Positions 18,146 to 26,969 of a stretch of DNA of 64,000 nucleotides are shown one piece after another (position 1 is the stretch's first letter; every line of letters begins with the position of its first letter). A program made the translations under genes and the position numbers. The notes under the pieces were generated by a model, which saw only the letters and a program-made list of their open reading frames with translations, did no database searches and had not been told where the DNA came from. This DNA comes from Nocardia jejuensis NBRC 103114 (GTDB lineage Bacteria; Actinomycetota; Actinomycetes; Mycobacteriales; Mycobacteriaceae), in contig NZ_BDBU01000005.1 of NCBI RefSeq assembly GCF_001613145.1, forward strand, positions 1 through 64,000, in the 5' to 3' direction.

Positions 18146-18886
18146 CTACCGCCCTCGCCACGGTCGGAGTTCGGGTCCGGCCCACCAGGATTCGACGGGA
18201 TCGCCGGCGTGGAACTCGGGCGAGGGCCGGTAGCCGCCGGGAAGATCGAAGGTGGTCGCGCCGGTTCGCACCGCGATCGCGTGGAAATCGGTCAGGGCGG
18301 GGATATCCCGGGGATCCGCCATCAGCGGGATGTCGTGAATGACGGTGTATCCCAGGGCGTGCCAGATCGCGATCGTCTCGATATCACCGGAGCGTTCCGC
18401 GGCGCGTGCGACATCGCGGACGACGTCGGCCAGCGGTGGCCGGCGCAGGGGTTCGGCGGCGGCGCCGGTGAGGCGGCCCGCGTCGATCATGTTCTGCCAC
18501 AGCGTGGTTCCGGCATCGCAGTACAGGTGCGGCGGGTCCACGTAGCCGCGCTCGAGCCAGGCGAGGTCGTCGAGGTGGTCCTGCTCGGGATCGGCGCCAC
18601 CGGAATCGGGTTCGGCCTCCGACAGCGCGGTGAAGGTGTCCAGGCCGTCGAAGTAGCACGAGCGCGCCGCGTAATCGGGGTGTTCGGCGAGCTCGAAACG
18701 ATGGCTGAAGCCGCGCTCCAGCAGGATGTGCATCACCCGGAAGTGGGTGAAGGAGCAGTCGTACCCCGATTGGAAGGTGTACAGCGCGGCGATCCGGTCC
18801 CGCACCCCTCGATCCCCGGGTTCGGCCGAATCGTGCAGCAGTCGGATCGAGTACTCGACCAGATCCTCGATCTCGTGCATGGACAC
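18146..18886 (-). CDS. Hypothetical protein, 246 aa
   Basis: Family not recognised. A soluble, largely helical, acidic protein without signal peptide; rich in His/Asp/Trp (HFRVMHILLERGFSHRF, HYLYCD-type segment near residue 120, WHALGYTVIHDIPLM near 180). The GTG at 18886 is used since CAGGAG lies 8 bases upstream; an ATG two codons later is also possible. It is monocistronic, 110 bases downstream of the lipoprotein start on the same strand. Confidence 0.6.
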   Translation of the reverse strand: MSMHEIEDLVEYSIRLLHDSAEPGDRGVRDRIAALYTFQSGYDCSFTHFRVMHILLERGFSHRFELAEHPDYAARSCYFDGLDTFTALSEAEPDSGGADPEQDHLDDLAWLERGYVDPPHLYCDAGTTLWQNMIDAGRLTGAAAEPLRRPPLADVVRDVARAAERSGDIETIAIWHALGYTVIHDIPLMADPRDIPALTDFHAIAVRTGATTFDLPGGYRPSPEFHAGDPVESWWAGPELRPWRGR

Positions 18887-19100
18887 CGGGGTCTCCTGTT
18901 CCTCGGTCCGCGACCGAACCCTGTCGATAGCCTCGAGATCGCCGCGTGAGTTCGGCGACAGTGTCAGCTATCCCCGCGGCGACCGCTCGGTCATTCTGGA
19001 GTGTGGACCGTTCGCCTGCTCGTTCCCGGTCACAGTGCGGGTTCGGCGCACCTGATCGGGGTAGGAAACCATAGGGACGATCCTGAGGGAGAATACGGAC

Positions 19101-19193
19101 ATGTGCGACACGATCAGAAAGAAGTTCAGACATCGGCCCGAGGTATCCGCGGTGGTAGAACCGTCGGGTACCGCCTCTTCTGACGGCGACTAG
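19101..19193 (+). CDS. Small ORF, 30 aa, upstream of the disordered-protein gene
   Basis: ATG preceded by GAGGGAGAA at the right distance (about 8 bases). It encodes MCDTIRKKFRHRPE, then VSAVVEPSGTASSDGD. It stops 4 bases before the ATG of the next gene, so it may be a leader peptide or coupled cistron. It is too short to judge coding bias; the case rests on the ribosome site and spacing. Confidence 0.4.
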   Translation: MCDTIRKKFRHRPEVSAVVEPSGTASSDGD

Positions 19194-19197
19194 TTCG

Positions 19198-19752
19198 ATG
19201 CCCAACCGAGAAGAGCCCGGGCCCGAGTCGCTGCCGGGACCAGGCCAGAAGCGGTTCGACGCCGTGGAGAGGCTGCGCAAGAAGCTCGAGAGCATGAAGC
19301 CCCCCGAGGCCGCCCCCGCGCCCGGCACCGACGAACCGAAGGTCATCCGGCTCCCCCGCGCGCCGCGCCGCGCCCTCGACGAGGACGCCGAGCGCCCCGC
19401 GAAACCGTGGTGGCCCGAGGGCGGGTCCATCTACGACCCCGCCCCGACCCGACCCGTCACCCGATCGGAACTGCAGCGCGAAACCGGCTGGTGGCTGGCG
19501 GACCCCCGCCCCGAGCTACCCGCGTCCGACGACAGCGGACCCGAGCACGGCGCGAACGTCCTGGACTTCGGCGCCCAGCGCCGACAACGAGCCGGTGCGG
19601 ACACCCCGGCCAGATCCGGTCGCCGCATGGCCCGCCCGCGCAGAGTCGGACCCACCCCCGCCGAGGGCTCCGACACCGCACGGGAACCGAAAACCGACCG
19701 CGACGACACGCCCGACTCCCCGGGACCGAAGGGACCCACCCGGAAATCCTGA
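19198..19752 (+). CDS. Hypothetical protein, probably disordered, 184 aa
   Basis: Unrecognised. The composition is dominated by Pro, Arg, Glu, Asp and Ala; one amphipathic helix is likely at residues 19-35 (FDAVERLRKKLESM), and there is a Trp motif (RETGWWLADPRPELP) near residue 95. No membrane segment or enzyme motif. No ribosome site of its own, but it begins 4 bases after a 30-aa sORF with a good one, so it may be translated by coupling. Reality as a gene is probable, not certain, in such high-GC DNA. Confidence 0.5.
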   Translation: MPNREEPGPESLPGPGQKRFDAVERLRKKLESMKPPEAAPAPGTDEPKVIRLPRAPRRALDEDAERPAKPWWPEGGSIYDPAPTRPVTRSELQRETGWWLADPRPELPASDDSGPEHGANVLDFGAQRRQRAGADTPARSGRRMARPRRVGPTPAEGSDTAREPKTDRDDTPDSPGPKGPTRKS

Positions 19753-20006
19753 GACCGCGGCGGGCTCCACCGACCACCGCGGCAATCTCGCGGCAGCGGC
19801 CGCGTTCCCGGCGCGACGGCACGAACACACCTGCCGAGACCGCCAGGGAACTGGAGCGGGTCATCCCCCATGCCCGCACGACGCCCCGCCGCCGGCCGCC
19901 CGCACCGCCGAGCCCGCGCGCCCGGCTAATCGGCAGCGCATCGAGACGGAATCGCGCTGTCGGACATGCGATTCCACGCCTGAATCACGATGTGACCAAC
20001 CATGTC

Positions 20007-20042
20007 TTGACTTGGGTGAATCGAGATGATTCTATCTGAATC
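20007..20042 (+). promoter_or_regulatory. Promoter and possible autoregulatory operator of the XRE gene
   Basis: TTGACT (20007-20012), an 18-base spacer and TCTATC (20031-20036) form a sigma-70-like promoter just ahead of the ATG at 20046. The -10 is embedded in the inverted repeat GATTC-5-GAATC (20028-20042), and TGAATC recurs at 19981, 20017 and 20037. This local AT-rich repeat set is where an HTH protein could bind to control its own gene. Confidence 0.5.
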
Positions 20043-20045
20043 ATT

Positions 20046-20957
20046 ATGAATCAACCGGCAGAGGGCGCGACCGCGGCGGAGGCATCCGTCGCGAATTCGG
20101 TTGCGCACCAGTCGCGCCCGCGCCAGCAGTTGGCGGCGGAGCTGCGCCGGTTGCGAGATCTGGCCGGAATCTCCGGGCGGGAGCTGGCCAAACGGGTCGG
20201 AATCAGTCAGTCGACGCTGTCCCGGATCGAATCGGGTCAGGTGGTTCCCCCACTGCCGCAGGTGCTCGACTGGGCCGAAGCGGTTGGGGCGCAAGCCGAT
20301 TCCCAGCAGTCCCTGCGCGCGCTCACCGAAGCGGCGCACTCGCCCGAGGTTCAGGACTGGGCGGCCTCGCTCGCCGAGCGCCCCCATCTGCAGGACGACG
20401 TACGGGCCTTCGAGCAGGATGCGCACCTGGTGCTGAACTTTCAGCCCGCACTGGTACCGGGCCTGCTACAGACCGCCGATTACGCCCGCCGGGTTTTCGC
20501 CACGTTCGATCCGCCGTACGCACCGGACGCCCTGGCTGCCGCGCTCGCCGCGCGCCTGGACCGCCAGCGGGTGCTGTACGACCCCGCGAAGCGCTTCGAG
20601 TTCCTGATCACCGAAGCGGCCCTGCGCTTTCGCCCCGGACCACATCGCGTGCTGCTCGCCCAACTGGACCGGATCATCTCGATCGAGACCCTCGAGTCGG
20701 TCTTCATCGGCGTGATTCCCCAGGATATCGAGGCGAGCACCACGATCCCGCACGGTTTCGTCATCTACGAGAACGAGGACCACGCACTCGCCTCCGCGGA
20801 ACCGATCCCGGGCAGCATGGTGACCCGCGGCCCCGAACTCGTCGAGGCTCATCGCCGCCGCTGGGTGGCTTTGACTCGAATGGCCCTGTTCGACAACGAT
20901 GCCCGTGAATTTCTCGCCGCGCTCCGCGACGAGATTCACCGCGTCACAACCCAATGA
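20046..20957 (+). CDS. XRE-family regulator with DUF5753 domain (Scr1-type)
   Basis: 303 aa. An N-terminal helix-turn-helix (residues about 28-82; AGISGRELAKRVGISQSTLSRIESG) is followed by the DUF5753 domain (about 120-295; ALVPGLLQTADYARRVF, LAARLDRQRVL). Actinobacteria, including Streptomyces and Nocardia, encode many such regulators next to a small DUF397 protein. Here the DUF397 gene is present but convergent (21043-21264) rather than downstream. Overlapping promoter and inverted repeats suggest autoregulation. Targets are unknown. Confidence 0.92.
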   Translation: MNQPAEGATAAEASVANSVAHQSRPRQQLAAELRRLRDLAGISGRELAKRVGISQSTLSRIESGQVVPPLPQVLDWAEAVGAQADSQQSLRALTEAAHSPEVQDWAASLAERPHLQDDVRAFEQDAHLVLNFQPALVPGLLQTADYARRVFATFDPPYAPDALAAALAARLDRQRVLYDPAKRFEFLITEAALRFRPGPHRVLLAQLDRIISIETLESVFIGVIPQDIEASTTIPHGFVIYENEDHALASAEPIPGSMVTRGPELVEAHRRRWVALTRMALFDNDAREFLAALRDEIHRVTTQ

Positions 20958-20999
20958 CCATTTTCCAGCGGCCGTCGAGGGGTCGGCCGCACGTGGGGG

Positions 21000-21037
21000 T
21001 GGTGGTGTCGCAGCGAATTCGCTGCGACACCACCACA
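21000..21037. terminator. 38-bp perfect palindrome between convergent XRE and DUF397 genes
   Basis: The half-site GTGGTGGTGTCGCAGCGAA (21000-21018) is followed without spacer by its exact reverse complement. It lies between the two convergent stop codons and would form a strong hairpin in either transcript; no T-tract. A protein-binding site is an alternative. Confidence 0.65.
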
Positions 21038-21042
21038 GCACG

Positions 21043-21264
21043 TCAGTCCCCGAAATCGAATTCGCCGGCGCGCACACCCGAAGTGAACGCTCTCCATTCG
21101 GATTTCGTGAACCACAGCGTCGGGCTGTTTCGATCCTTGGAGTCACGCACCGCGATCTGATCGTCGTGGTACGCGACCTCGACGCAATCGCCGCCGCCGT
21201 AGCTGAAACTGGCCTTGCGGAACCGCGGACCGCGGTTCTCCTCGCGAAACGTAGTGCAGTTCAT
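21043..21264 (-). CDS. DUF397 protein, partner of the XRE-DUF5753 regulator
   Basis: 73 aa. Family features are all present: FRKASFSYGGGDCVEVAY, then a strand pair (IAVRDSKD) and LWFTKSEWRAFTSGVRAGEFD. DUF397 proteins are small partners of Scr1-type XRE regulators, and an antitoxin/toxin-like relation has been proposed for the family. The ATG at 21264 fits GGAAGGA about 9 bases upstream; an ATG at 21273 would be too close to it. It is convergent with its presumed regulator. Confidence 0.88.
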   Translation of the reverse strand: MNCTTFREENRGPRFRKASFSYGGGDCVEVAYHDDQIAVRDSKDRNSPTLWFTKSEWRAFTSGVRAGEFDFGD

Positions 21265-21791
21265 GACATTCATTCCTTCCCCCCGGAGGGTCACTCCCCA
21301 TGACCCTGCTCGTGAATCGCTTACGCCCAACACAGTGCTATCCGAACCACCAGCCGCGCAACTGATTTCATCCGGCCCCGCGCGCCGGCACATCGAAATG
21401 CTCATAAGCGCACTCTACGGCGACCCACCGACAAATACGCGAGCCCGGACGCGGCCCCATCCCCGCCGCCACCAGGCGATCCAGGCCCCTGCGGACACCC
21501 GCGAAGCATCCACAAGCGTTCCCCAAGGTTTCGTTAACGCGCACCTGCCAGAGTGGTCTCACGAGACTGTGAATGGGAAACCGACGGAATAGCGAACGAT
21601 GTACTCGAAGCCCGGCACGGACCCGCTCGACGGGTCACTTTCGAATGCCTCGGCCGAATTCACGACCACGCCGTTTCGCGGCGCGGATAAATCAGTATCG
21701 CATTCGAGCGCAATGCCTTTTCGGCGCTGTGGAGAGATTCGGGCGGCCGCGATGAGGAGCCCGGAGCCGGAGACCCGGCCTTCGAAATGGG
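21265..21791. other. 527-bp region without a recognisable gene
   Basis: Lies between the DUF397 gene and tRNA-Ala. GC content dips locally around 21560-21720. A weak frame on the minus strand (about 21580-21690) could be a protein remnant, but I could not assign it. A short GCCGG/CCGGC hairpin near 21760-21780 may terminate the tRNA transcript. Confidence 0.4.
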
Positions 21792-21864
21792 TGGAGCTAA
21801 GGGGATTCGAACCCCTGACCCCCTCACTGCCAGTGAGGTGCGCTACCAGCTGCGCCATAGCCCC
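21792..21864 (-). tRNA. tRNA-Ala (anticodon GGC)
   Basis: 73-nt cloverleaf on the minus strand. The acceptor GGGGCTA pairs with TAGCTCC with the G3-U70 wobble that identifies alanine tRNAs. The anticodon arm is CCTCA-CTGGCAG-TGAGG (anticodon GGC), and the T arm AGGGG-TTCGAAT-CCCCT. CCA is not encoded. Identical over its whole length to the copy at 62459-62531. Confidence 0.97.
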
Positions 21865-21901
21865 TGGTGGTTGCGGACGGTTTCCCGAGCGCGCAACAGA
21901 A

Positions 21902-21929
21902 GTTACACAGGGGTGGGCGCCGAGGGCAA
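21902..21929 (-). promoter_or_regulatory. tRNA-Ala promoter
   Basis: On the minus strand, TTGCCC, a 16-base spacer and TGTAAC, about 38 bases before the tRNA. The other tRNA-Ala copy has the same layout and shares TGTAACTTC, supporting both. Confidence 0.55.
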
Positions 21930-22071
21930 ATCGGGGTCGCATCGCGGGTGGGCACGGCGGTGTTAACAGCTGCGGGATGTGTTGTGGGGGACGGAAATAT
22001 CAGGGTTGCCCGGGTTCGGGCGGGCGTACACTCGGCAGGGATTTCGCTGTCGTCCGGGGTGGTTGAGGCAA

Positions 22072-23187
<1,116 letters not shown>

Positions 23188-23196
23188 GGGGACTAG

Positions 23197-23343
23197 ATGA
23201 GAGACCGGCCCGTGGGCATGGCATGGCAGCAGTACGTGTATCCGGGATCGCAGGCCTCGAAGTGGCTGCTGCGCGCGATCCGGGTCGGGCAGGGTTTCTT
23301 CGTCGCCACGGTGGTGCTGCTCGCCATCGCGGTCCTGACCTGA
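23197..23343 (+). CDS. Small membrane protein, 48 aa, in the kinase-GTPase operon
   Basis: Starts 9 bases after the kinase stop with GAGGGG 5 bases before the ATG. It encodes MRDRPVGMAWQQYVYPGSQ, a basic amphipathic middle and one membrane helix (FFVATVVLLAIAVLT). It ends 11 bases before the GTPase start. Its size would hide it from most gene finders. Family unknown; a membrane partner of kinase or GTPase is inferred from position only. Confidence 0.7.
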   Translation: MRDRPVGMAWQQYVYPGSQASKWLLRAIRVGQGFFVATVVLLAIAVLT

Positions 23344-23354
23344 GGCCGCCGGAA

Positions 23355-24566
23355 ATGCGCACCGTCTGCCTGAACTGCCTGTCGGAGTTGAAATTCGACC
23401 GCGCCAGCAAGAATTGGATCTGGGTGATCCGCCAGCCCAACGGTCATGCCGCGACGAAGGTTGCCGGATATACGGCGAAGCTGAGTCAGCGCTGCCCGAA
23501 CGGCTGCGATATCGACGAGGAGACGCTCAACCACCCGACGAAGGTGATCGGCTTCGTCGGCGAATCCGCCTCGTCCAAAACACATCTCATCGCGTCGATG
23601 ATCTACTCCATGATGAACGATCCGGTGATGAGCCAGGATTGGTCGATCATCCCGTCGCGCAAATCGGTGAAACAGTGGTCGGCACTGGAGAATCTGCTGA
23701 TCAACCGGCGCGCGATCGGCGCCACCGAGAAGCGGCAGTTCACCGGCGGGCAATTGCAGCGCATGGACGCCGTCGCGGCCAACGCGATGCAGCGCCCGAT
23801 GCCGCCGCGCCCGTCCACGCCGGTCCACCCGTGGAGCGGTCTGGAACAGCGCGCGCCGATTCTGGTGAAGGCGTCCTCCGTGCACACCAGGCGCACGGTC
23901 AATCTGGCCTTCGTCGACGTCGCGGGCGAGGACGTCGCGGACGGCAAGACCGCGGCACAGGTCAGCCCGCATCTCGCGGTGGCGGATTTCCTGTGGTTCG
24001 TGGTGCCCTCGACGCTGAACAAGCAGTACCTGGCGATCATGCGCGAGCATGCGAACGACGCCAACGAGGAAAGCCTGGGCAACGACGTCGAGCACTCCCA
24101 GACCGTAGGGCGCACGGTCCCGATGATCGATCAGATCGCCACGCTGTGGCGCGAGGCCAACAGCTACCCGGTCGATCTGCCGATCGAACCGCCGCGCCTG
24201 CACGTCTCGTCGATCGTGGCGAAGTCGGATCTGTTGTCGCTGCTGAACTTTCCCGAGGTGAGCGTGGTCGCGCCGCCGGCGAACTGGGCGGATTCGCCGT
24301 ACAGCACCAACGGTTCGGGCAACCTCTACAGTCGTGACCAGATCGACTACCGCTCCGACGCCACCCGCAGCCTGGTGCGAAAACTGTTCCCGCAGATAGA
24401 CAACACGCTGGCGCTGCACTTTCCGTGGAATCGGTATTTCCCGGTCTCCGCGGTCGGCTGCGGCAAGCGAGCCGACAATTCCTACCCGGTGTTCAAGCCG
24501 TACGGCGCGGTCGATCCGATGCTCTACATGCTGAGCCTGTTCGAAGAATTATGGATCGACAGATGA
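23355..24566 (+). CDS. DO-GTPase2-like TRAFAC GTPase with N-terminal zinc ribbon
   Basis: 403 aa. The N-terminal zinc ribbon has CLNC (residues 5-8) and CPNGC (about 52-56). The GTPase core follows: P-loop GFVGESASSKTHLIASM (about 72-88; note SSKT in place of the usual GK-S/T), then NLAFVDVAGEDVADG as the Walker B/switch II Asp. LHVSSIVAKSDLL occupies the place of the G4 base-specificity motif. This layout matches the double-GTPase (DO-GTPase2) families described computationally in actinobacterial conflict systems. Its 3' end overlaps the GAP1-like gene as ATGA (24563-24566). Confidence 0.7.
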   Translation: MRTVCLNCLSELKFDRASKNWIWVIRQPNGHAATKVAGYTAKLSQRCPNGCDIDEETLNHPTKVIGFVGESASSKTHLIASMIYSMMNDPVMSQDWSIIPSRKSVKQWSALENLLINRRAIGATEKRQFTGGQLQRMDAVAANAMQRPMPPRPSTPVHPWSGLEQRAPILVKASSVHTRRTVNLAFVDVAGEDVADGKTAAQVSPHLAVADFLWFVVPSTLNKQYLAIMREHANDANEESLGNDVEHSQTVGRTVPMIDQIATLWREANSYPVDLPIEPPRLHVSSIVAKSDLLSLLNFPEVSVVAPPANWADSPYSTNGSGNLYSRDQIDYRSDATRSLVRKLFPQIDNTLALHFPWNRYFPVSAVGCGKRADNSYPVFKPYGAVDPMLYMLSLFEELWIDR

Positions 24567-26782
24567 CACGATTTCCGCAATTGCTGTGCGGCTGGGCCCT
24601 GGTCAACCTCGAGGATTCCGGCACCGGCGTGGGTGTGGTCTCCCGCTCCGAGAACTGGCCCGCGGCAGTGGGATCCACCGCGCGAGAGCTGGGACCGCTG
24701 GTGACCATGGCCGGGGACAACCAGCCGGGTGAGGTGTTCGCGCTGGACTTCACCCTCGTGCGCGGAACCGCGATCGCGAGCCTCAAGACCCCGTCGAGCG
24801 CGCGCCCGGGCACCTGCATCACCCACCTGATCGCGGGTGAGCCGGGTCAGCTGGACGGCTCCGCGGCTCTGTGGCTCTTCGCCTCCGGCGATTTCCTGAC
24901 CGCCCTGGACAGCAAGGCCGCCCCGAACGACCGCTGGGAGCCCGTCGTCTCCGACGAGCCCGCCGACCACGACGCCTACGCCACCGCGCTGCTGGATGAG
25001 ATCTGGCTGCCGGTGCTGATCGGCCGCACCCTCGCGCACCTGTCCGGACAGGGGCCGGCGATCGCCCTGCACGTCAACAATGCCGAGGACGCGATCACCA
25101 TGCTCCGCGCGCTGTACGGCAGTCTGCCCCGCAATGCGCTGCGGGAGTTGACCTTCTCCACCTACGCCGAGCAGGCGCCGGATCTGCCCGCGATCGTCGC
25201 GGTGCTGGGCGCGGACGCCGTGCCGTCCGACGCGCGCCACGTCGTGACGCCCAGCAGCCGCGCCGAGGGCAGCACCGACCCGTATCTGAGTCTGGGTCTC
25301 GCCATCGTGGAGCAGCGCAAAGCCGGTCTCGCACCCCCGGATTCGCTCACCGGCGTGCACGAGATCCGGGAGTGGCTGCATCAGCAGCAGCTGCGCACGG
25401 TCGAGCCCGCGCTGCTGGACGATGCCCAGCTGGCGAAGGTGCTCACCGGTCACGAGCTGAGCCCGGACTGGTTCACCGATGAGGTGGTGGCCCGCCGGGC
25501 GATCCACCTCGCGCTCGAAAAGCCCAGCGTGGCACGAGCACTCGCGCGAATCGAACACAAGCCCGAGACCCGCGCTACCTTCGAGAAGACCTTGACCGAG
25601 CACGTCATGTCCGACGAGCACGGCCCCGGCCGCGCCACCCAGGTGGCGGCGCAGCTCGGCGTGGACATCAGTGACGTGGTCGCCGCGGCGGCATGGCAGC
25701 GGGTCGATTCCGGCACGCTCTCGGCGAGCGATGCCAGATCGGTGTGGCCGCGGATCAAGAAGGAGTGGGCCACCGGCGATTCCGCGCGCCGCGGCGTGGT
25801 GATCGAACGGCTGCGCCGCCACCGCGTGCTGCGCGAGTACGCCGCCGACTCCCGGGATCGATTCCTGGTCTACGAGACGGTGCTCGCCGAGATCGAGGAT
25901 CCGGCGGTGCGCACCGGGGCCAGCGCGCTGGTGCGGAACGCCGTGTTCGCCAATCTCCCGATCGTGGCGCAACTGGTGGTGAACATGTCCGGCGCGGGCC
26001 GGGATCACCGTGCGCTGGAGGAGATCATGGCGTGCGCACCGGGTGATCGGCTCGGCACGCTGCTGGCCGAGTGCGCGCGATATCCGGCCGTGGACGCGAC
26101 CGAGTTGCTCCGGGCGGCCGCCGCCGTGCGCCCGGAACAGGCGCAATTGGTGGCCGCGCTCACACCCGCCTGGCCCGCACTGCGCGGTTGTCTCGGACTG
26201 CCGGAACCGATCGAGATCCTGGTGGCGCTGGACGCCACCGCGACGGACCCGCTCGCCGACCAGGATCGCAAGGGCGGATTCCGGTTGCCCCGCAAGCCGT
26301 TCCGGCGACGGGACAACCAGGCGCGCAACGAGGTGGCCGCGATCGTGCGCCTCGCGCTCGAGGATCCCAGAGCCATCGAGGAGGCGCGCGACGTGCTGGC
26401 CGCTGCCGTCGAGTCCGACACCGAGTTCGTCGCATCCTGCATGGCCGACATCTCCCGGCTGCCCGGCGGCGCGTCGGTGCTGCTGCGGATCCTGGGAAAC
26501 GCACCGCGCGAACAGGTTCCGGCGCTGATCGCGGCGTGCGCGCAGCAGCCCGAGGTGGAAACCCCTGTGCTGCTGCGGGCCACGGCCGCGCTGCGACTGG
26601 ATCCCACCGAACTGGCGGGCCTGCTGGCCGGTGGCTGGCCGTGGCTCCGCGCCGGTCTGGGTCTGCCGGACCGTGTTGCCGCCCTGCTGGTTCTGGACCC
26701 GTCCGCGACCGAACCCCGCCGACTGCGACCGCTCAGCGCGGCGCAGAAACAACAGCAGACCCGTTGGCAGTTCTGGCGATGA
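24563..26782 (+). CDS. GAP1-like (GTPase-associated protein 1) protein
   Basis: 739 aa. The N-terminus (MTRFPQLLCGWALVNLED..GTGVGVVSRSENW) and the following 230 residues resemble the GAP1 N-terminal and middle domains, which accompany DO-GTPases in predicted conflict systems. The middle segment includes LHVNNAEDAITMLRALYGSLP and LRELTFSTYAEQ. The remainder is a helical, repeat-like C-terminal region with two similar units (RLGTLLAECARYPAVDATEL and QVPALIAACAQQPEVETPVL, each followed by a WPALR/WPWLR and LGLP motif). No membrane span. Its start overlaps the GTPase stop by 4 bases. Effector or scaffold role is unknown. Confidence 0.72.
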   Translation: MTRFPQLLCGWALVNLEDSGTGVGVVSRSENWPAAVGSTARELGPLVTMAGDNQPGEVFALDFTLVRGTAIASLKTPSSARPGTCITHLIAGEPGQLDGSAALWLFASGDFLTALDSKAAPNDRWEPVVSDEPADHDAYATALLDEIWLPVLIGRTLAHLSGQGPAIALHVNNAEDAITMLRALYGSLPRNALRELTFSTYAEQAPDLPAIVAVLGADAVPSDARHVVTPSSRAEGSTDPYLSLGLAIVEQRKAGLAPPDSLTGVHEIREWLHQQQLRTVEPALLDDAQLAKVLTGHELSPDWFTDEVVARRAIHLALEKPSVARALARIEHKPETRATFEKTLTEHVMSDEHGPGRATQVAAQLGVDISDVVAAAAWQRVDSGTLSASDARSVWPRIKKEWATGDSARRGVVIERLRRHRVLREYAADSRDRFLVYETVLAEIEDPAVRTGASALVRNAVFANLPIVAQLVVNMSGAGRDHRALEEIMACAPGDRLGTLLAECARYPAVDATELLRAAAAVRPEQAQLVAALTPAWPALRGCLGLPEPIEILVALDATATDPLADQDRKGGFRLPRKPFRRRDNQARNEVAAIVRLALEDPRAIEEARDVLAAAVESDTEFVASCMADISRLPGGASVLLRILGNAPREQVPALIAACAQQPEVETPVLLRATAALRLDPTELAGLLAGGWPWLRAGLGLPDRVAALLVLDPSATEPRRLRPLSAAQKQQQTRWQFWR

Positions 26783-26969
26783 CGCGCGAGTTCCCGGCCC
26801 GGCGCACGGCCGCACCGCGCACTTCGCCACGGCCGCTGCCGAATTCCTCGTCCGGACGGCACCGCGGACTCGTCGCGACACACCCGATTTCGCCGCACGA
26901 CCGGGCGCGTCCGCGGTGGACTTCGCCGCGACCCCGCGGCCCCGTCCCGATCCGCGCTACTTTGGTCGG

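Noticed and set aside
21559..21942. Minus-strand ORF across the tRNA gene
   Set aside because: It is a read-through of the tRNA-Ala gene and flanks.
24524..26881. 785-residue minus-strand open frame opposite the GAP1-like gene
   Set aside because: No family resemblance and no ribosome site; the plus strand carries a coupled operon gene.
26631..26969. Upstream extension of the RodA frame
   Set aside because: It overlaps the GAP1-like gene; residues are not SEDS-like before the GTG at 26970.
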